DNA of 64,000 bases from an uncultured Acidimicrobiaceae bacterium (GCA_947259095.1 CAMYLA010000004.1:162579-226578); one strand, 5' to 3'. Positions 53,777-62,666 are shown, counted from the stretch's first letter. Program-made: numbers and translations. Notes: generated from the sequence alone by a model not told the origin.

Positions 53777-54393
53777 GTCTGCTCCTCTGTTTCGGGGACC
53801 CACCACGCAAGTAGTGCGTCGAGTGCGGCGATCCAGGTCTTCGAAATCTGGCGAGATGTCCGGGAATGCGCGGCGCACATCAGATCGAACGCCTCCGGCG
53901 ACGTCGTCGCATCGATCAGCGCCACGAGGTTCGCTGCTTCGGCGGGCCCGAGTTGATCGATCTCTGCAGCGAAGCGTTGACGTGTCTGATCGGCCAAGCG
54001 CCCACGCAACCGTGCGAGGCCCTCGACCAGCGGCTCGTGATCGAGCGCACGCGACCGCCCGATACGCAGTAAGCCGCTCGCCGCCTCCAGCAGCTCGATC
54101 CGCGTCCTGACGTGCGAACGAACTCGGACGCTGCGCTGCTCGTCGGCGTCGGCGACGACGAAGAGGCGAGCGAAGTTCGCCTGAGATCGTTCGAGCGCCT
54201 GGCGTTGCAGATCGTGCAGCCCGTCGAAGTTCCTGAAGATCGACGAGACCGACACCCCGGCCCGCGCCGCGACGTCATCGGCACTCGGCGGGACCTTGCC
54301 TTCGCTCACGAGGGCAAACACCGCCTCGATGACTGCCTCACGGTTGCGTTGTCGACGAGCGTGCCGACCGTCGATGGGTTCTTGCAGTTCCAC
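53773..54393 (-). CDS. TetR-family transcriptional regulator
   Basis: A 206-aa repressor: N-terminal helix-turn-helix (REAVIEAVFALVSEGK, then DDVAARAGVSVSSIFRNFDGLHDL) and a variable ligand-binding C-terminal domain. First gene of the minus-strand sulfatase/dehalogenase operon, translated with the arylsulfatase by a 4-nt overlap. It is likely an autoregulated repressor released by a pathway compound. ATG 54393. Confidence 0.88.
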   Translation of the reverse strand: MELQEPIDGRHARRQRNREAVIEAVFALVSEGKVPPSADDVAARAGVSVSSIFRNFDGLHDLQRQALERSQANFARLFVVADADEQRSVRVRSHVRTRIELLEAASGLLRIGRSRALDHEPLVEGLARLRGRLADQTRQRFAAEIDQLGPAEAANLVALIDATTSPEAFDLMCAAHSRTSRQISKTWIAALDALLAWWVPETEEQT

Positions 54394-54812
54394 GTCTGGA
54401 GCCTACGACACCACGCCAAACTTATGCAACTTCAACTCGCAATACTCTGAACGTCGACCTCATCCGTCTTCGTAACCAGCCGCACGTCGCCCTCGATCGC
54501 GTCGACATACCAGCGGTCGCTGAGTCGCCCGGGGTCGGTCGAAATGCGGTGAATCACATCGACGACCAGCGCAGGCAGTGTCTACCAGTCATCGTGGCGT
54601 TGCTCGTTGAGCGCTCCCGGCGAGATAGCCCGCTTCCGCGCCGCACAAAGCGCATGCCTTGGCGGCACGGCCTGCTTCGGCGATCGCGATTCGCTCGGTG
54701 GCCGTTCACCATCCACCAGCTCCTGCGAGCTGATCGAAGACTTGAGCGAGCCCTGCGTCGGTATGGTCGGCAGGAGCGGGCGAGGCTCTTGGTCCAAGGT
54801 GATCGGAGCGAG
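54394..54812. other. Promoter region and unassigned sequence upstream of the TetR operon
   Basis: About 420 bp. The part near 54394-54431 is AT-rich (aaacttatgcaacttcaa) and may hold the operon promoter. On the minus strand 54432-54580 an open stretch reads VIHRISTDPGRLSDRWYVDA then IEGDVRLVTKTDEV, which looks like coding sequence from the end of an unknown gene, with no start. The rest shows nothing recognisable. Confidence 0.4.
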
Positions 54813-55094
54813 TCAGGCAGTCGGAGGCGCGTGCACAACGATCACCGAGTGCGACGACGTGCTGGCGTGGCGATGCCTCGCGAGTTCCACATACTCAGGT
54901 GAGTTCCACCAGCCCAGCAACCCTGCTTCGGACTCGAACTGGATGACCACGGTGCGTCCTTCGGCACGCTCGCCTTCGGGCACGGGCACGGGCACGGTCA
55001 CGTCGTCGTCGTAACTGATGAACCGACGCCATGCTGTGGCCAGAATCCTGCCGACGCCATCATCGACGAACTCGATCATCACGTTCGATCGCAA
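54813..55094 (-). pseudogene. C-terminal fragment of a DUF1330-like protein
   Basis: The frame contains EGRTVVIQFESEAGLLGWWN and SPEYVELARHRHASTSS, the second half of a DUF1330 domain. The first half is absent; upstream the frame passes into unrelated sequence overlapping the truncated serine hydrolase. It probably arose by a deletion joining two operon genes. Confidence 0.65.
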
Positions 55095-55482
55095 GGTGTG
55101 CCCATCGCAGCGGCAGGGGGTTGGCGAGGCCGGAGCTGTGGCACAGCAGGTGGCGCACCGTCGCTGCCTGGGCTCGAGACGTTGGGCGAGTCATGTTGAA
55201 TGGCTCGTAGTAGCTCGCAACTGGCGCGTCGAGGTCTAGTAGCCCCTCGTCGACCAGCTGTGTTGTTGCGGTGGCGGTGACCAGCTTGGTCATGGAAAAC
55301 CAGTTGCAGACCGTGGCTGGCGTCATCTCGTGATCGGTGGAGAGGTCGGCGTGGCCGAAACCTTCAGAGAAGAGGACCTCATGGTCGTCGACCGCCATGA
55401 TTGCCAGTCCGGGGACCTTGCTGTCGATCTGTTCGTCGACTTCTGCCCTTGTGGCGTCGTTGCGAGACAGGGGTCCGCTCAT
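55060..55482 (-). pseudogene. N-terminal fragment of a serine hydrolase (class C beta-lactamase family)
   Basis: ATG 55482 opens a beta-lactamase-type protein with VPGLAIMAVDDHEVLFSEGF, the SxxK motif SMTK in VCNWFSMTKLVTATATTQLV and RHLLCHSSGLANPLPLRW. It ends after about 140 of an expected 350-400 residues, giving way to the DUF1330 remnant near 55090. The active site Tyr and C-terminal motifs are gone. Confidence 0.75.
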
Positions 55483-55485
55483 GGT

Positions 55486-55917
55486 TCAGCTTTCGAGCGA
55501 TGCGATAGCAGCGAGAATGGTGATGAGACCCATCGTGGCCCACAGGGCACCGAAGATGTAGCCGAGTCGGACGTTCTGGGGTGCCCCGATACGGAGGCCT
55601 CGGCGTTGCATGGCGACGCGGGTGAAGATGATCCGGCCGCCGAAGTAGAGGTACATGCCGCCGCCGACCAGTCCGAAGTAGGCCCACGAACTGGCATCGG
55701 CAATCAGCAACACCCCGGCCACAACCATCGTCCACAAGGTCAGGATGTCCCAGAGCGCCTCACCCCGGCCGTCGGCCCAGAACGCTGGCTCGACATCTTC
55801 TTCAGCCTCAGCGAGCTGCCATCGGACCGCAGTCACGGGTGAGAACCAGGAGACGACCTGCCCACCCCAGGCCAGCAGCGACAGCAGCGTGACCACGACC
55901 CCCCAGAGCAAATTCAC
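55486..55917 (-). CDS. Membrane protein with about four helices
   Basis: A 143-aa protein with hydrophobic segments at VNLLWGVVVTLLSLLAWGGQ, LWTMVVAGVLLIADASSWA, YFGLVGGGMYLYFGGRIIF and YIFGALWATMGLITILAAI. GTG 55917 has a good Shine-Dalgarno (ggagggggtccaca). It lies 3 bp before the truncated serine hydrolase in the same direction. No family recognised. Confidence 0.65.
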   Translation of the reverse strand: MNLLWGVVVTLLSLLAWGGQVVSWFSPVTAVRWQLAEAEEDVEPAFWADGRGEALWDILTLWTMVVAGVLLIADASSWAYFGLVGGGMYLYFGGRIIFTRVAMQRRGLRIGAPQNVRLGYIFGALWATMGLITILAAIASLES

Positions 55918-55978
55918 TGTGGACCCCCTCCTTCGATGTTGGGCAACTCGACGCTTCGGCCGGTCCCCTCGTTGAGGA

Positions 55979-56857
55979 TCATTGGTTCGGTCCTCTCTGT
56001 TGGCCAGCCGTGACTGCCACGACATCTGCGGCTTCACCGGTGCCAGCCCACGAGAAGTGCCCGTCATCGGGCCATTCGGTCAAATGGGAGTGCGGGATTC
56101 GATCGGCGAGCCATCGCGCGGTGGGGAGCGGCACCCACTGGTCGGCTGCGCCGTGCCACAGGTTGGTCTCGGCTTTGATGTCAGCGACGTTGAAGCCCCA
56201 GGGCTGTCGGTAGAGCTCGCCTTCGTACGCAGCGGCTGTCGCGCCTTGCGCGAACGCTTCGGTGAACAGCGTCCGGTACCAGGCCCGCACCTCGGGCCGT
56301 TTCATTACCTCGCGGTCGACGCCGGTCATGGTGGTGATGGTGCGGTCGATGACGCTGTCCAACCTGTCGGTCCGCACCGCCCGGGCCACCAGCCACCACT
56401 GCAGCTTCCGAAGCATTCGGACCTTCGAGGGCCCGGAGATGAGCTGCGTCTCGGGCATCCCGGTCGCCTCGAGGGGGCCGACCCCGGCGACGATTCCCAC
56501 TCGGGTGACACGGTCGCCGAGCCGAAGGGCACACGCCAGCGCGTATGGGCTGCCTCCCGAAGCGCCAAGTACGGAGAATCGGTCGATGCCCAGTCGATCG
56601 GCGGCCTCGGCCATGTCGGCTGGCCAGTCGAGGAAGGCGCGACCGGCGCTGAAGGTCGATTGTCCGTATCCGGGACGGTCGAAAGCGATCACCCGGGCGT
56701 TGACCGACCGCTGTTCGACGACCGCCTGAGCGAGGCTGGGTTCGAGGCGGCTGCCGGGGAAGCCGTGGCAGTAGACGACAACTGGGGCGTCAGGCGGCCC
56801 CCACTGGGCTAGCCCGAGCGAGCGGCCGTCAGCGAGCGTCAACGTGGTCTCGATCAT
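55979..56857 (-). CDS. Alpha/beta hydrolase
   Basis: A 292-aa protein with oxyanion motif YCHGFPGSRLEPS, nucleophile elbow VLGASGGSPYALA (Ser), an acid region HGAADQWVPL and C-terminal His in WPDDGHFSW. It may be an esterase or C-C hydrolase; the substrate is unknown. ATG 56857 is chosen as MIETTLTLADGRSLGLAQWG is a typical start. It follows 10 bp after the small membrane protein and precedes another in the same direction. Confidence 0.85.
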   Translation of the reverse strand: MIETTLTLADGRSLGLAQWGPPDAPVVVYCHGFPGSRLEPSLAQAVVEQRSVNARVIAFDRPGYGQSTFSAGRAFLDWPADMAEAADRLGIDRFSVLGASGGSPYALACALRLGDRVTRVGIVAGVGPLEATGMPETQLISGPSKVRMLRKLQWWLVARAVRTDRLDSVIDRTITTMTGVDREVMKRPEVRAWYRTLFTEAFAQGATAAAYEGELYRQPWGFNVADIKAETNLWHGAADQWVPLPTARWLADRIPHSHLTEWPDDGHFSWAGTGEAADVVAVTAGQQRGPNQ

Positions 56858-56867
56858 CGAACCGGGC

Positions 56868-57308
56868 TCATTCGAGAAGCCGAACGAAGCAGTACGCACC
56901 CTCGGCGACACCGAAGAGTGGCCACATGCCCCAGATGACGAACCAGTAGTTGAAGGTGTTCTTTCGGAAGCCGAGGTCGCGGTCCCAGATGTAGAAGAAG
57001 ACCGATGTGTACCAGAACGGCACCGAGGCCATGAGCGCAAGGAGGAATCCCCATTGGTGGCCGAGGAGCATGCCGATGCTGCCGGCGATCTGCAGGGGTG
57101 CCCATAGAAATGGGTCGGCCCAGGCAAAGGACTGGTTGAACGCGAAGTAGGCGACCGGGTCAGTGTGATCTGGTGAGCCGCCGTAGACGTTGTCGATGGT
57201 CCAAGTGGCGCGTGGGCGCAGCACAGCGACCAGTTGCAGGCTGGCGAGCAACGAAATGAGGCCAAGGCCGATGAGGGCGATTGCCCATGTCGTGACAGTC
57301 ACTTCCAT
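56868..57308 (-). CDS. Membrane protein with about four helices (EXPERA/EBP-like)
   Basis: A 146-aa protein with helices at WAIALIGLGLISLLASLQLV, PFLWAPLQIAGSIGMLLGHQ, WGFLLALMASVPFWYTSVFF and NTFNYWFVIWGMWPLFGVAE. Several buried Trp, Tyr and Asp residues recall EXPERA-type sterol-related proteins, but this is only resemblance. A strong ribosome site (aggaggagtgccc) fixes ATG 57308. It is the first gene of a run of three on the minus strand. Confidence 0.6.
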   Translation of the reverse strand: MEVTVTTWAIALIGLGLISLLASLQLVAVLRPRATWTIDNVYGGSPDHTDPVAYFAFNQSFAWADPFLWAPLQIAGSIGMLLGHQWGFLLALMASVPFWYTSVFFYIWDRDLGFRKNTFNYWFVIWGMWPLFGVAEGAYCFVRLLE

Positions 57309-57513
57309 GGGCACTCCTCCTGGCGAAGCCTCGATGCTCGTCCTCATCGTTGAGGCTCGTGCTCAGGTGGTCCAGAGGAATACGTCCTCTTAGGGACTAT
57401 TGGCCCTTGGGCCTCTCGCACAGCGCGATCAGTCTGGAACAGAAGACCGTGCCGTATCGGAGTCTCCTCGTGAGTCAAAGCGACCGGCCTTACGGGCGAG
57501 GAGGAGACCAACG

Positions 57514-58218
57514 ATGGAGCGTCGGCAGCGGGTAGGAGGCATTGCCGCTCTGGTCGCGGCCGCGACGTTCGTGTTCGGGATCGTGCTGTTCGTCACGCTC
57601 TTGACGGACTACACAACGGGGGATCCGACCCCTGCGGAGTCTGTGGCCTTCCTGGCCGACCACCAGGCGGCGCTCTACATATGGAACCTGGTCATCTTCA
57701 TCGTCTTTGGCATCGCCCTCGTCCCACTCGTGCTCGTGCTCCGCGAACGCCTGAAGGCCGAGTCGCCCGGGTTCGCGCAAGCCGCGGGCGCGTTCGGGCT
57801 CATCTGGGCCGGCCTGGTATTGGCCGCTGGCATGGTCTCCAACATCGCCATCGGCACCGTCGCCGACCTCCACGACACCGACCCGGCCGCAGCCGAACCC
57901 GTGTGGTCAGCGCTCGACTCGGTGCAGAACGGGCTGGGTGGCGGAAACGAGATCGCCGGTGGCGTCTGGGTTCTACTCGTCAGCTGGGCGGCCCTCCAGA
58001 CCGCGGTGCTGCCACGAGCGCTGAGCTACCTCGGGCTCACAGCCGGCGTTGCCGGTCTGATCACCGTCATCCCCGCCCTCGAAGCCATCGGAGCGGTGTT
58101 CGGGATCGGGCTCATCATCTGGTTCGCCTGGCTCGGCGTGCTGCTTCTCAAGGAGGAGGCGCCTGGTGATGGCCACACTCACCCGGGTGAGGAGTCCTCG
58201 AGTCGGGAGCGGACATAA
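57514..58218 (+). CDS. Membrane protein, DUF4386-like
   Basis: A 234-aa protein with about six hydrophobic segments (GGIAALVAAATFVFGIVLFV, IWNLVIFIVFGIALVPLVLV, AFGLIWAGLVLAAGMVSNIA, GGVWVLLVSWAAL, YLGLTAGVAGLITVI and IGAVFGIGLIIWFAWLGVLL), similar in plan to DUF4386 proteins. Function unknown. Ribosome site gaggaggagacc before ATG 57514. Its 3' end overlaps the opposite-strand regulator remnant by 40 bp. Confidence 0.75.
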   Translation: MERRQRVGGIAALVAAATFVFGIVLFVTLLTDYTTGDPTPAESVAFLADHQAALYIWNLVIFIVFGIALVPLVLVLRERLKAESPGFAQAAGAFGLIWAGLVLAAGMVSNIAIGTVADLHDTDPAAAEPVWSALDSVQNGLGGGNEIAGGVWVLLVSWAALQTAVLPRALSYLGLTAGVAGLITVIPALEAIGAVFGIGLIIWFAWLGVLLLKEEAPGDGHTHPGEESSSRERT

Positions 58219-59585
58219 CAGCTGGGCAGGCGCTCGGCACTGCGTCGGGCGAGGCCCGTGCGGGCTCGCACGCGGTGCGCTTGCTCGGGGCAGCGTTCCT
58301 GTTGCAGGCAACGGTCGACAACTCCTCTGGCTTCAGCGAGGAGTTCGGCGCCCCTGTCATCGTCGTGGTGGCAGAGTACGTCGCCGGCGCTGGCGAGCGC
58401 GTATGTGAACATGATGTACTCGGGTGCCTGTCGGGCAAGGTCGACACCGCGTTCGGCCGAGGCGATCGCCTCTTCAGCTGTGGCTGTGGTGCGGGCGAGG
58501 ATGCTGTGCGCGAGCGCGACCTGGGCGAGGTCGTCGAATCCGTTGGCCGATGCGATAGCCAACGCTGCGTTGGCGTCGCGTTGAGCCGCATGGGTGTCAC
58601 CGGACTCGATGTGGCCGATTGCGGAGAAGATCGGAGTGACTGCTTCAACGAATGTGTTGCCCTCCTGCGGTGCCATCTCGGTCGCTCGTTTGAGCAGCGC
58701 ACGGGCTTTGTCGAAGTCTCCGCCCCAGATGTGGGCGCCTCCGAGGGTCATGGCCTGGGTCGATTCGAACGGATCGCTGGCCGATGCGGCCTCGTCGAGC
58801 GCTCGGGCGACGTTGCCCGAAGCAATGTGGGCCATGATCGCCAGTGCGACGATCAGGCCGGCCTCGTCGTCGTTGGGTTCGAGCGCTCGGGCTCGTTCCA
58901 GGCTTGCCTGGGCATCAGCAAAGTTTCCGGTGAGTAGTGAGATCCACCCACGCACGACCATGGTCCCTGCGTGTTCTTCGGCGATCTCTCCGAGGCGGTC
59001 GATTTGGTGGCGGACCGTGCGGAGCTGGCCCCGATTCATCAGCTCGGTTGCGTCGTCGTAGATGAGGTCAGCGGCTGTCGCAAGATCTTGGGCGGCGATG
59101 TAGTGCTCGACAGCGGAATGTGAGCTGCCAACGTGGCGGTGCCAAGCGGCGGCTCGGCCGTGGATGGCGGTGAGGTCGGTGGTTCGTTCGGCTTCGAGGC
59201 GGAGAAGGTCAGCGAGCAGGTGGTGGTAGCGGTACCAGGTGTCCGTGCGGTCGAGGCCGATGACAAGCTGGTTCGTCGATGCGGTGTGTTGGAGCCATTG
59301 GGTGCCGTCAGTGGTGTCACAGACGGCGTCGACGAGTGGGCCACACATCCGGTCCAGGACCGAGGTCTGCAAGAGGCGGGCGCGGTCGTGGTCGGTGACA
59401 CCCGAGAGGAACTCATCGGTGAGGTACTCGACGACGAGGCGGTCGTCGCCTTGGAAGGAGGCCAACGAAGGCATCGCCGTCGTCGCTCGCTGCGAGAGAC
59501 ATTCCGGCGAGGACGAGTCCGGCGGCCCAGCCCTCGGTGCGTTCGCACAGCGCGTCGATCTGTTGGGTCGAGGGTGCTGGTCGCT
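58179..59585 (-). pseudogene. Middle part of a MalT/LAL-type LuxR regulator (no ends, frameshift)
   Basis: The sequence reads as the interior of a large ATP-binding LuxR regulator: QIDALCERTEGWAAGLVLAG (end of the ATPase module), then LVVEYLTDEFLSG, LLQTSVLDRMCGPLVDAVC, WYRYHHLLADLLR and many TPR-like repeats up to 58250. The first block lies in another frame from the rest, so a one-base shift occurs near 59470. There is no Walker A at the front and no LuxR helix-turn-helix at the end. A separate HTH-bearing regulator of this type is at 63441-64000. Confidence 0.75.
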
Positions 59586-60143
59586 GACAACTTCGATGAC
59601 GCGTCCGAGAATCTGGTAGTTCGTGTTCGAGTAGTCCCACCGTTCACCGGGCTCATAATCGGGCTCGACTTCAGCAAGGCCGGCAACGTGGCGTTCCAAC
59701 TCATCGTTCGTGTCTGTGGTGTCGGTGTGCGATGCGTTTCCTTGCAAGGTGGAGAAGCCGCTTGTGTGGCCGAGCAGCTGGCGAATCGTGATCGAACCGG
59801 CGGGTCGGCCCAAAAATTCGTCAAGATAGACCGAGAGTTGGGCATCGAGCTCGACCTCACCCGCTTCAACGAGTTGCATGACCGCCACTGCGGTGAAGCT
59901 CTTCGTGATCGAACCGATCACGAATGGGGTTTCGGGGGTGAGTTCTGTGCCGCTTCCGGCGTTGGCGACACCGTGAACAGCGGCCGAGGTGATTTCGCCT
60001 TCGGCCACGACCGCGTAGGAAAGGCCAGGCGCACCCGAGGAATTCATCTCGCTCGCGATGAAGCCCTCGATCGAGTCATCTGGTGACTCGGCTTGAACAA
60101 CGAAACTGAAGACGAGGGCGAGAACTGCTACCAATCGTGGCAT
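59586..60143 (-). pseudogene. N-terminal fragment of a secreted serine hydrolase (class C beta-lactamase family)
   Basis: ATG 60143 starts a signal peptide (MPRLVAVLALVFSFVVQA), then GAPGLSYAVVAEGEITS, the SxxK motif in FVIGSITKSFTAVAVMQLV and the Tyr motif DYSNTNYQILGRVIEVVS. After about 185 residues it passes in frame into the LuxR-regulator remnant. The remaining beta-lactamase domain is missing, so activity is unlikely. Confidence 0.75.
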
Positions 60144-60147
60144 CGGA

Positions 60148-60690
60148 TCACTTTCCTATCGGTGGTGATCGTCGTTCGGTGGCTGCAGCTGTTTCGAGGC
60201 CGTCGAGGATCAGGTTGAGGCTGAATTCGAATTCGTTGGCGAAGTCATAGCCGGGCTGAAGGACGCGGTCGATGGTGAATTCGGCCAGGTGGGGGAGTAG
60301 GTCGGCGGGCATCTGGTCCGCGATGGACTCTGCGAGTTCGGCCATCTCCTCTCCGCCGGTTGCTGGCAGGGTTGCTTCTTGCATCGCGAACCCGCACAGA
60401 AATGCATCGATGAGTGCATAGGCGTGGCCGGTGAGTTCGAGCGAGAGGCCTCCACGGCGAAAGCAGCCCAGGACAGCGTCGTGATGAACGAGAGTGGCCA
60501 TACCTGGGTTGGTGCGGCTTTCCATCAGTGGCGGCGCCCACGGATGGTTGGCGAGAACTTCACGCATTGAGCGCGACCGGACTTGGATTGCGTTGCGCCA
60601 GTCCGTGTCGGCAGGCAGAATTGACGGCCACCGGAATCCGAAGATCTGTTCATCGGTGACGAGTTTGCTCGGGGTGAGTTGGCGGCCGAC
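60148..60690 (-). pseudogene. C-terminal ligand-binding part of a TetR-family regulator
   Basis: Residues DTDWRNAIQVRSRSMREVLA, then PWAPPLMESRTNPGMATL, RRGGLSLELTGHAYALIDAF and GYDFANEFEFSLNLILDGLE match the plan of a TetR C-terminal domain. The helix-turn-helix is missing. Upstream the frame runs into helices of an unrelated membrane protein, so this is a fused remnant. It ends 4 bp before the serine hydrolase remnant's ATG. Confidence 0.65.
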
Positions 60691-61003
60691 AGTCAGCTCA
60701 ATGAAGTGAACGATTGATGTTGTCGTCGCCGAGGCGATCATCCACCCGAGGGCGGTCAGGGTGAAGGGGCGCCAGTCTGTCGGAGCCGTCGCGTGGACCG
60801 CGACGCCCAAGCTGACCATGTGCCATCACAAGAATCAGGACTTCGGCGACGGCCAGGTGTGGGTCACGGACCGGCTCCTTCACGTTTCGGTTCGAACGGA
60901 ATCCGGCGCCGATCGCGACGACGTACGCAACGCCGAGCAGGAGGTAGGAGACCGACGACCACATGCCGAGTGCGGGAGCTACGTCAGTCACGTCGACACC
61001 CAA
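60691..61003 (-). pseudogene. Membrane-protein fragment with frameshift
   Basis: ATG 61003 opens ALGMWSSVSYLLLGVAYVVA and DPHLAVAEVLILVMA. The continuation, with helix PFTLTALGWMIASATTTSIV, is in the next frame, so a one-base shift lies near 60818. It then joins TetR-like sequence at about 60690. Family unknown. Confidence 0.5.
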
Positions 61004-61246
61004 ACCAGCGACCAGTGGCGACTAGGGCCGTCGACAGATCGGGGAACAAGCTCACAGAAGTCAGTCTCGCATTTGCAGTGACCGAATCGCGACCGACTGC
61101 CCTCACCACACCAGAAGCCACGAACGGCCTCGTCGATGTCTTGCCGACCGCTCCGAAACGCTCCGCTACGCGAGTCGTAGGACCGTCCGAGAACGGCACG
61201 TCCGCATGCGGCTATCCGGTCGGGAATTGTCGGCTGGGAGCGCCGC

Positions 61247-61570
61247 TCAGTACACGATGTCGAGCGAATAGCGCAGGGCTTGATCGAGTCGAGTTCGCGT
61301 GACTTCGTCAAGGTGCCCAACCGGGTCGTCATCGAGATCGTCGATTGGGATCGTGATGACGTTGTCGCAGCTGATCACGCACGCTTCGGGGAGTCCGTGC
61401 TTGGGGCCGAGTTCGACTTCTGACCGAATGCCACGAACGGTGCGCGTGACCGGTGCGCATGTGATCGAGCTGAGGACCTCGATCGCAGCGTCGCGGGTCA
61501 GCACGCAAACCGGGCGGCGACCGGCGGGCGGTCCCAGGTCCGCCCAGTAGATGTCGTTGCGAGCTACCAC
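61247..61570 (-). CDS. MazF/PemK-type toxin (endoribonuclease)
   Basis: A 107-aa protein: RNDIYWADLGPPAGRRPVCV (start of the MazF fold), SSITCAPVTRTVRGIRSEVE, HGLPEACVISCDNVITIP and a C-terminal helix LDQALRYSLDIV. MazF enzymes cut mRNA at short motifs and arrest growth. The GTG/ATG region overlaps the antitoxin stop by 7 nt. Full length, so probably functional. Confidence 0.88.
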   Translation of the reverse strand: MVARNDIYWADLGPPAGRRPVCVLTRDAAIEVLSSITCAPVTRTVRGIRSEVELGPKHGLPEACVISCDNVITIPIDDLDDDPVGHLDEVTRTRLDQALRYSLDIVY

Positions 61571-61815
61571 GCCGGGGCGGTTTCGGCCGCAAGCCTGCGG
61601 GCCGACTGGACGAGCGCTGGGTCAGCCGGCTGTCGACGGTACGCCGCTCGGAGCTCCCGATCTGCAGCTGCGAGCCGTTCGGCGTCCAGGACCGCTTGGG
61701 CGCCGCGGCGCATCAACTCGGAGCGATTGGTGCCGAGATCGGTGGCCAGCGCATCGAGCTGTTCCACGAGATCGTCGTCCAGTTGTACGAGTACCTCACG
61801 TCGAGCCATGACCAT
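61564..61815 (-). CDS. Ribbon-helix-helix antitoxin of the MazF-like toxin
   Basis: An 83-aa protein: RREVLVQLDDDLVEQLDALA and NRSELMRRGAQAVL form a ribbon-helix-helix DNA-binding domain, followed by a toxin-binding tail. ATG 61815 or 61809 is possible. It would bind the promoter just upstream, where CCATATG occurs twice. Confidence 0.82.
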   Translation of the reverse strand: MVMARREVLVQLDDDLVEQLDALATDLGTNRSELMRRGAQAVLDAERLAAADRELRAAYRRQPADPALVQSARRLAAETAPAW

Positions 61816-61831
61816 ATGCTATCCCATATGG
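61812..61831. promoter_or_regulatory. Possible operator of the MazEF-like locus
   Basis: CCATATG occurs at 61812-61818 and again at 61824-61830, 12 bp apart, right at the antitoxin start; the second is part of the palindrome ccatatgg. Ribbon-helix-helix antitoxins often bind such repeated short boxes. Inference only. Confidence 0.4.
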
Positions 61832-61983
61832 CAGACGCTCGGAAACGTCCCAGGCCAACGAGCGGAACGACCTGTCCGAGATCAGGCACGTTAGATCGGG
61901 CTGCCCGCGGTCTGGTTGCAACGCCCATATTGTCCGCCGCTGCGATCGGATTATCGCTCTTGTGCAATGATCGCAATTATACG

Positions 61984-62333
61984 ATGATGGACGGCGTGGC
62001 TGAGATTTAGGCACATGATGAAGTCGTCGAATGGTTCGACGAGCTCAGCCAGAACGAGTGGGAACGATCGCTGGTGGTGATTGACCGGTTGGCCTCGCTC
62101 GGGTCGAAGGCGAGGATGCCGTTCTGTCGAAGTCTGGGTGAGGGCCTGTTCGAGGTCAGGTTCACGCTCGGTTCCACCGCTCGGAGGATCACTTACCGGT
62201 TCACGAAAGACGGCCGGATCATCCTGCTCACCACACTGTTTGGTCGAGACTGGGCAAGCAATGCAACAACGAACGAGCCGAGGTCACTCGGGCTCGCAAG
62301 ATTGCTCAGGACTGCGCTAGCCGCAACCCGTAA
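61984..62333 (+). pseudogene. RelE/HigB-type toxin with in-frame amber and frameshift
   Basis: The reading frame from ATG 61984 has TAG at 62008-62010, then AHDEVVEWFDELSQNEWERS, FCRSLGEGLFEVRFTLGSTA and RRITYRFTKDGRIILLTTLF, the phage-derived HigB (Gp49-like) fold. After LLTTLF the natural end (KQCNNERAEVTRARKIAQDC) is in the next frame and stops at 62331-62333. Both changes would inactivate the toxin. The intact antitoxin gene follows 12 bp downstream. Confidence 0.7.
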
Positions 62334-62345
62334 AAGGAGACAACG

Positions 62346-62666
62346 ATGGCGAACTACTCCCGATGGGAAGACATCAAGAAGACCAAAGCCAAGCCTTCGG
62401 ACGAGACGCGGACGGCGATCAATCAGGATCTCGATCTCGGCCAGCTGATCTACGACCTGCGTACCGAGGCTGGGTTGAGCCAACGCGAGCTTGCGGAGCG
62501 AATGGAAACAACCCAGTCAGTGATTTCTCGCCTCGAGGAGGCCGGTGGGGCCAAGAATCGGATCGATACCCTCGCCCGGGTTGCGACAGCGCTCGACCGG
62601 CACCTCGTCCTGTCGTTTCCTGTCGAGGTTCCTGACAAGCTCACCGATGCCGTCCAGGTTGCCTGA
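62346..62666 (+). CDS. HigA-type antitoxin, XRE family
   Basis: A 106-aa protein with a Cro/cI helix-turn-helix (LIYDLRTEAGLSQRELAERM, then TTQSVISRLEEAGGAKNRID). The strong ribosome site aaaaggagacaacg precedes ATG 62346. It is placed after the toxin gene, as in higBA loci. With the toxin broken it may persist as an orphan regulator. Confidence 0.88.
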   Translation: MANYSRWEDIKKTKAKPSDETRTAINQDLDLGQLIYDLRTEAGLSQRELAERMETTQSVISRLEEAGGAKNRIDTLARVATALDRHLVLSFPVEVPDKLTDAVQVA

